A DNA stretch of 64,000 bases. It comes from Adiantum capillus-veneris (lineage: Eukaryota > Streptophyta > Polypodiopsida > Polypodiales > Pteridaceae). The stretch is taken from NCBI GenBank assembly GCA_014529385.2, contig CM043958.1, positions 92,472,435-92,536,434 of the forward strand. The letters run 5' to 3'. The notes beneath the pieces were generated by a model. It saw nothing but the letters and a program-made list of their open reading frames with translations, made no database searches and had not been told where the DNA came from. Of this stretch, positions 45,344 to 57,340 are shown piece by piece. The translations under genes were made by a program, and so were the position numbers. Numbering within the stretch: position 1 is the first letter of the stretch; the number at the start of each line of letters is the position of its first letter.

Positions 45344-45877
45344 ATGAAGGAGTTGCCGCACTTGTTTATGGACAAGAAGTTAGACCGAAAAGCAGAAAAA
45401 GAGCGTGAACACGAAGAAAAGATGGCAGCCATAGAGCATCAATACACAGAAAGAGTGGCAGCCATACATCGCGAGAACAAAGCAAGACAAGCAGAATATG
45501 ACCGCGAGACCAAAGCACGACAAGAGAAGAGCGATCAACACATGAAAGAATTCTTGCGACTCTTTTCTCAAGCTCAGGCACAAATGCAAGAGATTTGGAA
45601 AAAGGAGACTCTCTCAGTCTCTTCTTCTCCAAAGCATGACACACAAGATTTGCATGATTATGAGAAGCATGATGAATTGAGTGATAATGATGAGCATGAT
45701 GATTTGAATGCCAATGATTTGCATGAGGATTTGGATGACAATGACAAGCATGATGATTTGCATGATCAAGATGTGATTTCTCATGAGCATGATGATTTAC
45801 ATGAAGAAGATGTGATTGTTCACAAGAAGGATGATGTGTTAGTTGATACTTCTCTAGTGAAGCTAACCTCATTGTAG
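45344..45877 (+). CDS. LARD internal ORF: coiled coil plus His/Asp-rich repeat
   Basis: The 177-codon frame has no recognised domain. Residues ~1-90 are highly charged and heptad-like (KEREHEEKMAAIE, RENKARQAEYDRE, then QAQAQMQEIWKKE), predicting a coiled coil. Residues ~95-165 are an irregular repeat of His and acidic residues around DEHDDL, HEDLDDN, HDDLHD and HEHDDLHEED. A frameshifted continuation at 45878-46050 contains a 48-bp repeat of EEPILAL-type codons. The acidic His repeat could bind divalent metal, but this is speculation. Position and coiled coil would suit a gag-like structural protein; no zinc knuckle is present. Confidence 0.6.
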   Translation: MKELPHLFMDKKLDRKAEKEREHEEKMAAIEHQYTERVAAIHRENKARQAEYDRETKARQEKSDQHMKEFLRLFSQAQAQMQEIWKKETLSVSSSPKHDTQDLHDYEKHDELSDNDEHDDLNANDLHEDLDDNDKHDDLHDQDVISHEHDDLHEEDVIVHKKDDVLVDTSLVKLTSL

Positions 45878-45888
45878 ATTCGATCAAT

Positions 45889-45984
45889 CAGGAAGAACCG
45901 ATCTTGGCTCTCGCGCCTAGGTCCAAAGCACCCCCTCAGGAAGAACCGATCTTGGCTCTCGAGCCTAGGTCCAAAGAACCCTTA
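45889..45984 (+). repeat. 48-bp in-frame tandem repeat
   Basis: CAGGAAGAACCGATCTTGGC occurs at 45889 and 45937, followed in both by CTCTCG(C/A)GCCTAGGTCC. It encodes two copies of a 16-residue unit. Confidence 0.88.
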
Positions 45985-46064
45985 CAGGAAGTATTATGCG
46001 TTCGCATGATTAGTACGCATGCATTGTACGAGTGTTTCATTCGTGATCGTTTCAGCGTCTTTAT

Positions 46065-46696
46065 GTGATCCCTTTTCCTAGGCATGACAAATTGTACGTT
46101 GAGCACGTTTCACTCATGAATGAGCACGAATGTATGCAGATTGTTCATGAAAAGCTGAAAAGTATGCATTCAAGGACATCACATTCCATGTCTCTTCCTT
46201 GGCATGACACATTTGTAGAAAGAGCACATGAAAGTATGAGCACCAAGCATGGGCATTTCCGTTGTGAATTGCCATAGTTGATTGCTTTAGCTCCGCAGAG
46301 AAAGATTCGATCTCATTGTTTGCGTGTGTGTGGTGAATGGTTTAGCACTCCGTCTCTTTGTTCATCTACATTGCATGCACAGTCTTTGAGGAAGACACGA
46401 TTTTTTCCACTCACTTTACATGGAAAAGGTATGTTCATGCTTTCGTGTTGGAAGTGGTTTCAAGAATTTTCAGCCATGGAGATTCTTGACGAAGTTAAAG
46501 CATTGAAGGAGCCACAAAAGACTTTGTGTCGCTTTCGGCGTGGCCCAAAGAAGCAAGCGTTGCAGACATTTATGAAGTTCAAGTACCGCACGACCCACAC
46601 ATCAGAGGGGGCCGGCGAAGAGTCCCTTCCCGGATTTCGGATGCTATTGGCGATCTCCCTCGACGCCATACAGTTCGGTACCAGTACCTCACTTTG
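46065..46696 (+). other. LARD 3' internal region, short open frames only
   Basis: Open stretches at 46065-46277 (His/Met/Ser-rich) and 46278-46697 follow the main ORF but show no domain. They may be the decayed C-terminal part of the element's single protein. Confidence 0.4.
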
Positions 46697-46708
46697 AAAA
46701 GGAGGGGA
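46697..46708 (+). other. LARD polypurine tract
   Basis: AAAAGGAGGGGA directly precedes the TGTCATG start of the 3' LTR, the expected plus-strand primer. Confidence 0.88.
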
Positions 46709-47049
46709 TGTCATGTGACACATCCAACCCCATGTGTCCGTGGACAAGCTACAGCATGACCAAGGGTTCAGTATAGTCAAGTCAGTCTAGAATAGGAAGT
46801 GATCTGGCACTTTTGTGAGTCTGTTCACAGACCGTGCATGTCTAGACACTTAGTGTAGATGCATATCCTCTAGTTCCACACAGCATGATCATAAGCATTC
46901 CCATCAGAATCCTTCAAGGGAATTTTCCAATGCATTTAGTCTATTTTTCCTATTTTTGACATTTTTCACTTATTATTTTTAAGTGACTTTGGTTGGAAAG
47001 TAGGTAGGGCAAATTGAGTAAGTTTGTATATAAGCAAACCTAGACTAGC
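46709..47049 (+). repeat. LARD 3' LTR, truncated
   Basis: It matches 43461 to about 43810 with scattered differences and a short deletion, through the TATA box and the phrase AAACCTAGACTAGC, then stops abruptly at LINE-F2 sequence. Confidence 0.9.
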
Positions 47050-47054
47050 CTCAA

Positions 47055-47330
47055 GATGCAGAAGCAATGGAGGTTGATTTTACTAAAAATGAATTGCACT
47101 CAGTGTTACTGGCTCTCGGTCGATGGCCTTCCCCTGGTTGGAATGGTCTCACTGTGGAATTTTATCTCTCCTTTTGGGAGCCCTTAAAGAGCCGTTACTC
47201 TACATGATGAATGTTGCGCGGACTAAGTGGAACTTGCCGTTATCTTGAAAAGAAGGCTTGTTGAAATTATACCCAAACAAGCGCTTTGTGAGCATTTCTC
47301 TCATTGGTGGGTGATCACTCTTATACCTCT
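47055..47330 (+). pseudogene. LINE-F2 RT N-terminal fragment
   Basis: It aligns with 34010-34280: the reading NELHSVLLALGRWPSPGWNG matches SELHCALLALGHWRSPSWDG, followed by LTVEFYLS and CEHFSHWWVITLIPL. A base deletion near 47175 shifts the frame. It joins minus-strand LINE-F1 at about 47330. Confidence 0.8.
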
Positions 47331-48625
47331 GTATCGGCCAGTCTCTACCTCCAAATGGTGAGATGAGGTGCGTAGCTGACCAATAACACATCTAATGCCA
47401 TGAGATAGGTGGGTGTCCATATACTTGGGGCGTGAGGTGAACCCATCATCTGTCATCCGAAGAAGATGGTCTCGATAAAAAGCCATCTTCATTCCCAACT
47501 CATGTGACGAAGACAACCAAGTCCTCCTAGTATCCAGCTGAATGAGATCATGTCTCATAATCCTGCTAATCTCCGAATGAGTGAGGGTGAGGGATGGTGC
47601 ATCCAGGGAATATTGAAAAAAGGGGGGCAGCCTGTCCATACTAAATTTATGTAGCTCAAAACAAGATGATATCTGTGCAAACCAACATGAAGTATCACCC
47701 TCACTGGCCAATTGTCGCGATGACTCAAGTGCTAGTCGTGCATATCTGGTGTGTGGTAGCTCCTATGTGCTATGAATGAAAGACACTGATCTAGCAAGAG
47801 GCACGCTCATCTCAGCTCTGATAATCTCATGTGGCACTAAGGCTTTCGCCCGCATCAACCAGGGGATCATGGATACAAGTTGTCTGTCCATGGATCTTCA
47901 TCCATCATATGTGCGCCCCGATCTACTATGATGATCTAGGGAACGGAGACCTGAAAGTGGTCATTCCTTGCAACTATGGCCCCCATAGTTGCATAGTTGC
48001 ACTCCATAAAGCATGGTAGCAGTGACCAATGTGTTATATAGCCACACTTGAGTGTGTGGCTCCTGATATTGCACCTGTCAACATATCCTCTCTAGTCCTC
48101 CTAATGTTGCATATCCCCTCGTCAATCTCACCTCTCTAGCACCTCTCATAGAGAAAATAGATCCACTAAATACAACACCAAGGCATCTATGAGAGTTTAC
48201 ATACTCCACTATCTCCTACCCATATGTAAAAATAGGTGATGATCTCCTGACCCATTGCGTTGTAGTATTGAATACCATCATCTTGGTTTTGCCAAGGTTG
48301 ATGGAGACTCAAGAGCCCACTGTCACGTGCATAAGCATTTAACACATCTAGGTGTCTCTGCATACCCTCTAGAGAGTCTAAAATAAGCACAATATCATCG
48401 CCATAAAGCAATGGAGGTATCTATGTACCTGATAGCTGTGCTCCTCTATCCCCGACAGTCTCAATATAGTCAGTAATCTCATCAATATACAATCCAAACA
48501 AAGTTGGAGAAAGTGAGCATCCCTGCTTCACCCCAATAATAGAATGAATAGGCTCTGAAAGACCCTCTGTTGTTCGTACTCTCCCCATGAATATTTCACA
48601 CAGTGTCATGATACCCCATACCCCA
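47331..48625 (-). pseudogene. LINE-F1 fragment, minus strand (RT to C-terminal region)
   Basis: Read on the minus strand: GRVRTTEGLSEPIHSIIGVK then QGCSLSPTLFGLYIDEITD (48610-48430), LYGDDIVLILDS (YADD changed to YGDD, about 48410-48380), a decayed palm-thumb, then ASEGDTSCWFAQISSCFELH, MDRLPPFFQYSLDAP and MDTHLSHGIRCVIGQLRTSS (47711-47370). These match LINE copies A and B. A central part is degraded. The end at 47331 is an abrupt junction with LINE-F2, so the 3' tag is absent. Confidence 0.8.
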
Positions 48626-48639
48626 TATCTAAGGGCCCC

Positions 48640-49166
48640 CCTCTCTATCGCTCTTACAGTCGAAATACTTAGGATGGTCCACCACAGGTTACCCAGTCAC
48701 ATCCTCATTGGGGCATCCTTCTTGATCAAGCCATCCAACGTGGCCACTCACAACACCCGAGGATGCGAGGATCTTCACATCGTAGACAAGGTCTACATCT
48801 GAGGATACGAAGCATCATTGAGTGATATCGATCACCTCTCCCCCCAAGAGCTGACCATGGAGGACATTGAGGCCATACTGTAGAGACACATTAGAAAGTT
48901 CATGGGATAATCACCATTGTATACTTTCTCCATTGTGCACCTCATTAGCCCACATATGATTGTACCTCTCTCCATATGCTTTGAGCTAATGTATTATGTG
49001 ATGAGGATGTAGGTTAAACTTACATACCTACCCACACTAGGTACCCTCATTTATTTTTATTTTGATGTTACATAGACGTTGTACTAGAGTCACACATGGA
49101 TGAAACCTTTTGGTCTCATAGGTCATTTTGGCCTTTTGAAGATGTTAATATAATATTTCATATAAC
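48640..49166 (+). mobile_element. LINE-F1 3' end, array copy i
   Basis: The segment ends in the F1 tag (49108-49166, TGGTCTCATAGGTCATTTTG onward). It contains GCTGACCATGGAGGACATTG (about 48850), which resembles the C-terminal coding end of copy D at 55620-55660. A block around 48763-48910 is repeated in copy ii (about 49268-49460). Confidence 0.65.
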
Positions 49167-49179
49167 CTTTTCATCTCAT

Positions 49180-49923
<744 letters not shown>

Positions 49924-49949
49924 TCTCTGGGACTCACCATAATGATCAT

Positions 49950-50679
49950 AGAGGAAGAGAAACTGAGTGTAGCAAAGACATCTTCATGGGCGGAGATGAT
50001 AACAAGGACATAGAAAAAGGCGGACAAGGCTGAAAAATGGATTGAGGTCGCCAAGAAAGGGAAAGGTCAAGAAACTCCTTGTACAGTGACGCTTATCAAC
50101 ATGACTCTCGAAGAGGAACAAAGAAGGCGGATGCGAGCACTGCATGTGAGAGTGACCGGTCTCAAAGACATAAACAATGTGGCGGACGAGGCTGAAAAAT
50201 GGATTGAGGTCGCCAAGAAAGGGAAAGGTCAAGAAACTCCTTGTAAACCGACGCTTATCAACATGACTCTCGAAGAGGAACAAAGAAGGCGGATGCGAGC
50301 ACTGCATGTGAGAGTGACCGGTCTCAAAGACATAAACAATGTGGAGAAAGAGGTCACAAGCCTTACATCCATTATGGGGATGGAAAAGCCTCTGCACACA
50401 AAGGCATGGAGAGTAGGTAAGAAAACTGATGGCACGGGTGAGTCTTCAAAGGGGAGAGCTCTCATCCTACGCTTTCCCTCGTTGGAAGAGAAGAAGGAAT
50501 TCTTGAGGAAGAGGCCTACTCTCAAAAAGACAGGTATTTTCCTCGGTGATGACCTGACTCTCTCACAGCTCGCACATATGAGAGAGGTAATGCCAGAGAT
50601 TACAATGGCAAGGGAGAAGGGAAAGATAGCCTTCTACAGAGACGGACGGGTGGTGATTTTAGAGCGGCGTACACAATGA
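49950..50679 (+). pseudogene. LINE-F1 copy A ORF1 (partial, with 162-bp duplication)
   Basis: The frame begins in EEEKLSVAKTSSWAEM, has TAG at 50011 where copy B has CAG, and continues open to TGA at 50677. The RRM-like/L1-ORF1p-like part contains ALHVRVTGLKDINNV, TKAWRVGKK, RALILRFPSLEEKKEFLRKR and GIFLGDDLTLSQLAHM. It ends EKGKIAFYRDGRVVILERR. The 54 codons around KADEAEKWIEVAKKGKG are tandemly duplicated (50019-50180 and 50181-50342) in frame. ORF1 proteins coat LINE RNA. Confidence 0.8.
50019..50342 (+). repeat. 162-bp in-frame tandem duplication in ORF1
   Basis: Two units start GGCGGAC(A/G)AGGCTG at 50019 and 50181. The copies differ at a few positions. Copies B and C have a single unit. 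Confidence 0.93.
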
Positions 50680-50709
50680 CGGTGCGAGACCTATGGGACC
50701 ACACTCAAG

Positions 50710-53700
50710 ATGGCTACCTGGAACTGTAATGGGTCTATGAGGTTGGACGTGGGCGCATTTGGTGAGAGTTTCAAACACAAGGATATTGTGTTCTTCTTCG
50801 AGACTCATCAGGCCCCTGGATAGGTAATGCCACATGTGGTGGGATACAGATGGGAAACAGCTCACAGAACAAATGCGAGATCTGAGCACGGGAGTAGAGG
50901 TTCAGGAGGAGTAGAAGTGCTATTCAGAGAGGAACTACAACCATTACTGCATATTGTACGAAGAGATGATCATGCTAGATATATGTGGGTGAGACTGAGA
51001 GCTAACACAGGTCGATTCCTATATATTGCCATATGTTACTTTCCTCCCACTACATCAATGTATGCCGCATCCAGAGGGCAGGCGCCTTTCTCTATCCTAG
51101 ATGATGACATTTGGGAGTTTTCTAGGGATGGTGAAATCATTCTCCTAGGGGATGTCAATGCCCGAACGGGGAACTCGCAGACAGTCTTCTACGACACTTC
51201 AGATGAGATGCTTTGAGAGCTGAATATGGGTGAATTGGGGCTTGACACATGCTCAGATGACAGAGAGCAAACGGAGTATGGGAGATACCTCATGGAAATG
51301 AAGACTACACATGGATTAGCCATACTTAATGGCTTACATCGATTTCCTGGAGCAGCCGGTTTCACATGCTTTCCACATAGACATGGAGCCAGTACAGTGG
51401 ATTATGTTATGACACAACCTAGCTTTATCCCCTGCATTCAGGATTTCACAGTGGGAGCCAGGCCAGTGGGCATAGCAGTAGACCATGCTCTCTTGACACT
51501 ATCCGTTAAATTTCAGTATAGTACAACCCAGACATCAGGAGGCAGGTCACACACCCGCTATACATTTACTCCAGAGACTGATCTCGTTTATTCAGAGGAG
51601 ATCTGGCACCGTCTATTGGAAGGCACAGCTGGCACAAATGGTACAGGCCTCTCAGTGGACGAGTGCACCACGCTACTGACTGAGACATTGCACGGGGCTT
51701 CATTAGTGGCATACCCACACACTCAGCCGGGCAAGAGACGACATTCTGGGAGCATGCCCCAGAATAGTTGGTATGATGAAGAATGCAGAGACCAGCTTTA
51801 GAGGGATCTTCTATTAGGAGTCATCACTTACAGACAGTCTCGGATTGCTTTCCGACGCGTTGTGCGACGGAAGAAGCGAGTTTACCTAGCCCAAATGGAG
51901 CGAGACTTGTATCAGATGTTCTTGAGTAGGGACTCAGGAGAGACATGGCGTCTCTTCCATGAGCACTCCCCTCCCCCAGTGATTACTTCACCTGAGGTGT
52001 GGGGCCAATATGCGACATCATTATATACAGTTCCTGGACAGGAACCCCTTCCAGACCCTACCAAGCCTTGCCCAGCTACGAGCACTTCCTTAACAGTTGA
52101 GATGGTACAAAGGGCCATTGACAGAATGAAGACCGGGAAGGCATATGATCATGACGGTCTAGTATCGGAGAACTTTATACATGCCAGGGATATGCTGATG
52201 GAGGTTCTTGCAGTGTTGTTCAATTGTGCCATGTGTGAGCGATTACCTGAGACTTGGAGATTGTCTAATATTGTGCCCATCTTCAAGGCTGGTGACCCCA
52301 CAGAGCCTGGGAACTACCACACTATCATGGTTGGACACACATTGGCGCCGTTGTATGCATCCATCCTGGAGTAACACTTGAGTAATTGGGCAGAGGGCGA
52401 GGGGGTACGAGCAAAGGGTCAAGCCAGCTTCAGGAGGGGTTTCTCCACTCTTGATCATATTCTGACACTCTGGGCCATCATTGAGGAGGGCAGAGCACAT
52501 GGGAGACGAATATATTGTAGCTTTGTGGACTTTCGTAAAGCATTTGACATGGTACCAAGAGCTCGATTGATGCGCAGACTACAGGAGATGGGGGTGCCCA
52601 TAGAGGTGATTTGGGGGATTATGGCTTTGTACAGATTAGTGATGGGACGGGTACGCACTCCGGAAGGGGTATCTGATTTAGTTCACTCTACCATTGGAGT
52701 GAAACAGGGATGCCGATTGTCTCCTACTCTATTTGGTATGTATGTTGATGAGGTGTCTGATTACATCAATAGAGAGGGTGATAGAAGTGCACAGCTGGCA
52801 GGGACGTGGATCCCATTGTTGCTATATGCTGATGATATTGTGCTGATATCTGACTCACCATAAGGTATGAAACGACAGTTGGATGCACTATGCAATTTTG
52901 CAGAGGATAGTGGATTGTGTGTTAACGTAGGTAAAACCAAGGTTATGGTGTTTAACACCACACTGCAATGGGTCAGGAGATCAGTACCCACTTTCAAGTA
53001 TGGTCAGGAGATTGTGGAGTATACAGATGCATACACTTACCTAGGGGTAGTCTTTACTGGGCCGAGATTTTCCTTGAGAAGAGCAGCAGAGACTAGACTA
53101 ACTAGAGCCGGTGCGGCTCTGGGAGGAATGGAGAGGATGTGTTCACATGTTCAGTTCCAGGAACCTAGGACAAAGTTATGGCTCTTTGATACTATGGTTG
53201 CCTCTACTATGTTATATGGGGTGCAGGTTTGGGGACCTTCTATAGGCCAGGATGGGTGGAGGCGTATGGCGAAGCCCCTAGTATCTATGATCTCTCGGCT
53301 GATTAGAGCCAAGGTTTCTGTACCGCATGATATCATTCGAGCGGAATTAGCTGTCCCCCCAATGGAGATTGAGGCGCTCACAAGATCAGTCTCCTTTGTA
53401 CACAGTCTGTGGGATACTACCAGAGACAGATATGCCAGGGTGGCTCTAGAGTCCTCCAGACAATTAGCTCTTAACGGGGATACATCATGCTGGTATGCTC
53501 AGATGACATCATGGTTTCACCATGGACAGGTTGCCTCCTTTTCAATACTCTCTTCAGGCACCCTTGAGGTCTCTGACACGGGTAGAGATTAATAGACTCA
53601 TCCGTCAGGATTTGATCCAGTTGGACACGAGGAGGACATGGATAGAGCCGTTACAAGAGTTGGGCACAAAGAGGGCTTTCTATAGAGAGCATCTTCTCCA

Positions 53701-54310
53701 CCTCACGGGGGATGGGTTTGTAATTCGACCTAGCTATATGGACACGCATCTTTCGCATGGTTTGCGTTGTGCCATTGGCCAGATACGCACGTCCTCGCAT
53801 CAGCTCGAGATTGAGACTGGCAGATTCAGAGGGACAACAGCAAATAACAGAATATGCCGCTTATGCCATCTAGAGCCAGAGACAGAAGTACATTACATAT
53901 GTCATTGCACAGTGTACTATGAGATACGAGGCCGTTTTCACTGTCTATTCAGAGAAGGTTTTGGGCCTCTATCTAGGGTCATGAGTTATGAGGATGAAAG
54001 ATGTCTTGGGCTTTATCTACTTGAGTTACACAAGCATAGAGAAACCTTACTGAGGAGAGGTGAAGAGAGACATCCCTAGAGACAGATCACAGATTTCTTT
54101 ACACTAGATAATGTACACCCAGAAGAACAGACAGAGGAGCAACCAGCGACGGTGGAGAGGTCTACCCACACTACTAGCATTCTCATAGACCGAGCATTGG
54201 AGCTAGGGAGATCTAGACGACCCCGAGGGAGGAGAGGAGCTACACAATTTCGAAGGAGGCTATGGCAAAAGATTCAAGCCATACTCTTTCGTCATCCAGA
54301 GTGCAGATGA
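50710..54310 (+). pseudogene. LINE-F1 copy A ORF2: APE endonuclease, RT, zinc-binding C-terminus
   Basis: The start ATG at 50710 gives MATWNCNGSMRLDVGAF. Endonuclease: WNCNG, ETHQAPG (Glu), LLGDVNARTG (GDFN in copy B), TVDYVM, VDHALL. RT: CSFVDFRKAFDMVPR (motif A), GVKQGCRLSPTLFGM (motif B), LLYADDIVLIS at about 52819-52851. C-terminus: CRLCHLEPETEVHYICHC, a C-x2-C-x9-H-x3-C pattern, then RGRFHCLFREGFGP. One frame holds from 50710 to about 53510, broken only by stops at 50821 (TAG), 51213 (TGA), 51799 (TAG), 52372 (TAA) and 52861 (TAA). A 14-bp deletion near 53515 then shifts it, and a TAG lies at 54077. The end is TGA at 54308. Confidence 0.88.
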
Positions 54311-54506
54311 AGATGGATCTCTACTCCCCTCCCATATTGTCTTCACATTGTACTGCTTAGTTTAGGATCCCGTAGTATTTATATTTTGTTATCCTAATTT
54401 GATTTATTTTGTTAATCTGACTTTGTATCAGATACACCGCATTGTAACTTTCTGGTCTCATAGGTCACTTTGGCCTTTTGAAGACGTTAATATAACATTT
54501 CATTTC

Positions 54507-54949
<443 letters not shown>

Positions 54950-55010
<61 letters not shown>
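54950..55010. repeat. (CT)n upstream of LINE-F1 copy D
   Basis: About 30 CT units end in CTCTCAAC, immediately followed by LINE sequence. Confidence 0.97.
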
Positions 55011-55013
<3 letters not shown>

Positions 55014-55885
55014 ATCTCCTCCAGCTTACGGTTGATGGCTTTGTGACGAGGCCAAGATACATGGACACCCACTTGTCTCATGGGATACGATGTGCAATCG
55101 GCCAGATACGTACATCTTCACACCAGCTGCGGATCGAGACTCGGAGATACAGCGGAGTACCAACAAAGGCCAGGACATGCCCCCTGTGTGACATCGAGCC
55201 TGAGATAGAGTTGCACTACACATGCCATTGCCCCGTCTACTATGAGATACGAGGCCGCTTCCATTGCTTGTTCAGAGAGGGCTTTGGACCATTCTCCAGA
55301 GTCATGCAGTACGAGGATCAAAGATGCTTGGGTTTGTTTTTGCTCGAGCTACGCAGACACAGAGAGAGCCTGATGAGAGGAGAGGCTAGCCAGTCCCAGA
55401 GACAGATCACAGATTTCTTTAGAGCTGCCACTGGACACCCGGAGGAGTTACTTCCACAGCAGAGCTCGTCGTCTCATACCAGAGGCACACTGATCGACCG
55501 AGCGACTGAGCTTCGAAGATCCAGACGCCCACGACTGCGGAGGACTACACAGCATCGGCGGAGGCTGCATCAAAGAATTCGGATCACTTTGGCTCGACGT
55601 GCACGACACCCGGTCAGACTACTGACCATGGAGATTGATGAGATCCGCCAGCCCGATGCTGGATCTCTTGTGATCTAGCTATCCCAGCCAGCTGCTGTTC
55701 ACACCTAGTAGTTTAGGATTCCATAGTATTTTATTGTGACATTTGTCATTTCATTTCATTTTTGTCATTGTTGTCATCTTGTTACTCTGACTCTGACTTT
55801 GTATCAGATCCGCCACATTGTAACTTTCTGGTCTCATAGGTCACTTTGGCCTTTTGAAGACGTTAATATAACATTTCATTTCATT
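55011..55885 (+). mobile_element. LINE-F1 copy D, strongly 5'-truncated, variant subfamily
   Basis: LINE homology begins directly at the end of the CT array (LQLTVDGFVTRPRYMDTHLS, compare LHLTGDGFVIRPSYMDTHLS in A and B). The frame is open to a TAG at 55676-55678: CPLCDIEPEIELHYTCHC zinc pattern, RGRFHCLFREGFGPFSRVM, QRQITDFF, and an Arg-rich end (RRSRRPRLRRTTQHRRRL) about 30 codons longer than A and B. The tag is at 55820-55886, then short (CT)n. Divergence from A and B shows a separate subfamily. Confidence 0.88.
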
Positions 55886-55898
55886 TCTCTCTCTCTCA
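55886..55898. repeat. Short (CT)n at LINE junction D/B
   Basis: A CATTTCATTTCTCTCTCTCT tail leads straight into the leader of copy B. Confidence 0.85.
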
Positions 55899-56104
55899 CT
55901 CGCGTCAGATGGGTCTCTCGCGTCAGCAGGCCATTGGCTAATCCCACAGCAAGAGTTGCGGGCAGCAGGTTATTGCTCCTCAACAGAGAGTATTACAGGG
56001 CACCAGCTTCTCGCACAGAGGGGGTCGCGTGTAGATTGAACCAAAGCCCGACAGGGACCTATCTGAGTCGCGAGCTGATACTGTTGGGGGCTACGTACGC
56101 TCAC

Positions 56105-56137
56105 TTGCCGAATATCCAAAACGAGGATATTCGGCAA
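56105..56137 (+). other. Perfect hairpin in LINE-F1 5' leader
   Basis: TTGCCGAATATCC and GGATATTCGGCAA form a 13-bp perfect stem with the 7-nt loop AAAACGA. It lies about 165 bases upstream of the ORF1 start and could be an RNA structure or DNA palindrome. Confidence 0.85.
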
Positions 56138-56299
56138 AACATATTCAGCGCTTGCAAAGGGTTGTGGGAGTGCAGATACCCACATTCGGGTTGCGGTTTA
56201 TTTCTCCTCCTGTTTATTTCTCCGCCTGGACTCGGCCAATCCATACACGTAGGAGGGTCATCATACGCATAGGTCAACAGACATCATACATTGTGAGAA

Positions 56300-57340
56300 A
56301 TGGTAAGTGAGTCTGATACATCTCTTGAACGACGAAACATGGAAGCAATCTCCCCTACACAGGACACGGAAGCCGTCAATGGCTCACCTGTTTGCAAGTC
56401 GCGAGCAAAGGCAACATTCATGCTCACAAACAAGCGGATGGCACAGATGGAGAGGGAAATGAAGGAGTGAAAAACAGAGGTGGAAGGATAAGGGAAGGAG
56501 AAGGCCAACCTCCTTCAGATGGTCTTCAATGAAGGCGCACAATGGACGAAGGAGAAAGAGAGTCTCAACGCAGAAATACAGACACTCAAAGAAGAAGTCT
56601 CAGCCCTCAAACAGGAGAACCCAAACGCCGAGATACGGACACTCAAAAAACAAGTCTCAGCCCTTAAACAGGAGCTTGCTGATAGAGTAAGCAATGGACT
56701 AAAGGAAGGCGAATTTCAACCCTCGGTAATAGATGAAATCAAGGAAATCAAGGAACAGGTAAGGATGATCACAGAGGAAGAGAAACTGAGTGTGGCAAAG
56801 ACATCTTCATGGGCGGAGATGATAACAAGGACACAGAAAAAGGCGGACGAGGCTGAAAAATGGATTGAGGTCGCCAAGAAAGGGAAAGGTCAAGAAACTC
56901 ATTGTACACCGACGCTTATCAACATGACCCTCGAAGAGGAACAAAGAAGGCGGATGCGAGCACTGCATGTGAGAGTGACCGGTCTCAAGGACATAAACAA
57001 TGTACAGAAAGAGGTCACAAGTCTTACATCCATGATGGGGATGGAAAAGCTCTGCACACAAAGGCATGGAGGGTAGGTAAGAAAACTGATGGCACGGGTG
57101 AGTCTTCAAAGGGGAGAGCTCTCATCCTACGCTTTCCCTCGTTGGAAGAGAAGAAGGAATTCTTGAGGAAGAGGCCTACTCTCAAAAAGACAGGTATTTT
57201 CCTCGGTGATGACCTGACTCTCTCATAGCTCGCACATATGAGAGAGGTAATGCCAGAGATTACAACGGCAAGGGAGAAGGGAAAGATAGCCTTCTACAGA
57301 GACGGACGGGTGGTGATTTTAGAGCGGCGTACTGCATGAC
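56300..57340 (+). pseudogene. LINE-F1 copy B ORF1 (coiled coil plus RRM-like)
   Basis: The frame starts MVSESDTSLERRNM at 56300. It has TGA and TAA stops near 56468-56490 (both consistent with C-to-T from CGA and CAA), then a coiled-coil segment at 56519-56780 (LNAEIQTLKEEVSALKQE and a second IRTLKKQVSALKQEL). The RRM-like part follows (ALHVRVTGLKDINNV). A one-base deletion near 57050 shifts the frame before AWRVGKK, and TAG at 57226 replaces CAG. It ends ILERRTA then TGA at 57340. The layout resembles L1 ORF1p, an RNA-binding trimer. Confidence 0.82.

Larger units (their letters stand above)
43461..47049 (+). mobile_element. Non-autonomous LTR retrotransposon (LARD type)
   Basis: The 5' LTR 43461-44683 begins TGTCACGTAACACATCC. 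A second copy of its first ~345 bp begins TGTCATGTGACACATCC at 46709 after a purine tract. A tRNA-Met primer site lies at 44685. The ~2-kb interior has no RT, integrase or protease; it has one clear reading frame (45344-45877) and weaker ones. The 3' LTR is cut at 47049 by LINE-F2 sequence. It is inserted at the end of gypsy-3. Dependence on another element for mobility is inferred from the missing pol. Confidence 0.88.

Noticed and set aside
45366-45887. 173-codon minus-strand frame with His-rich sequence opposite the LARD ORF
   Set aside because: It is the shadow of the plus-strand His/Asp repeat (GAT/CAT complementarity); LTR, primer site and PPT place the coding strand on plus.
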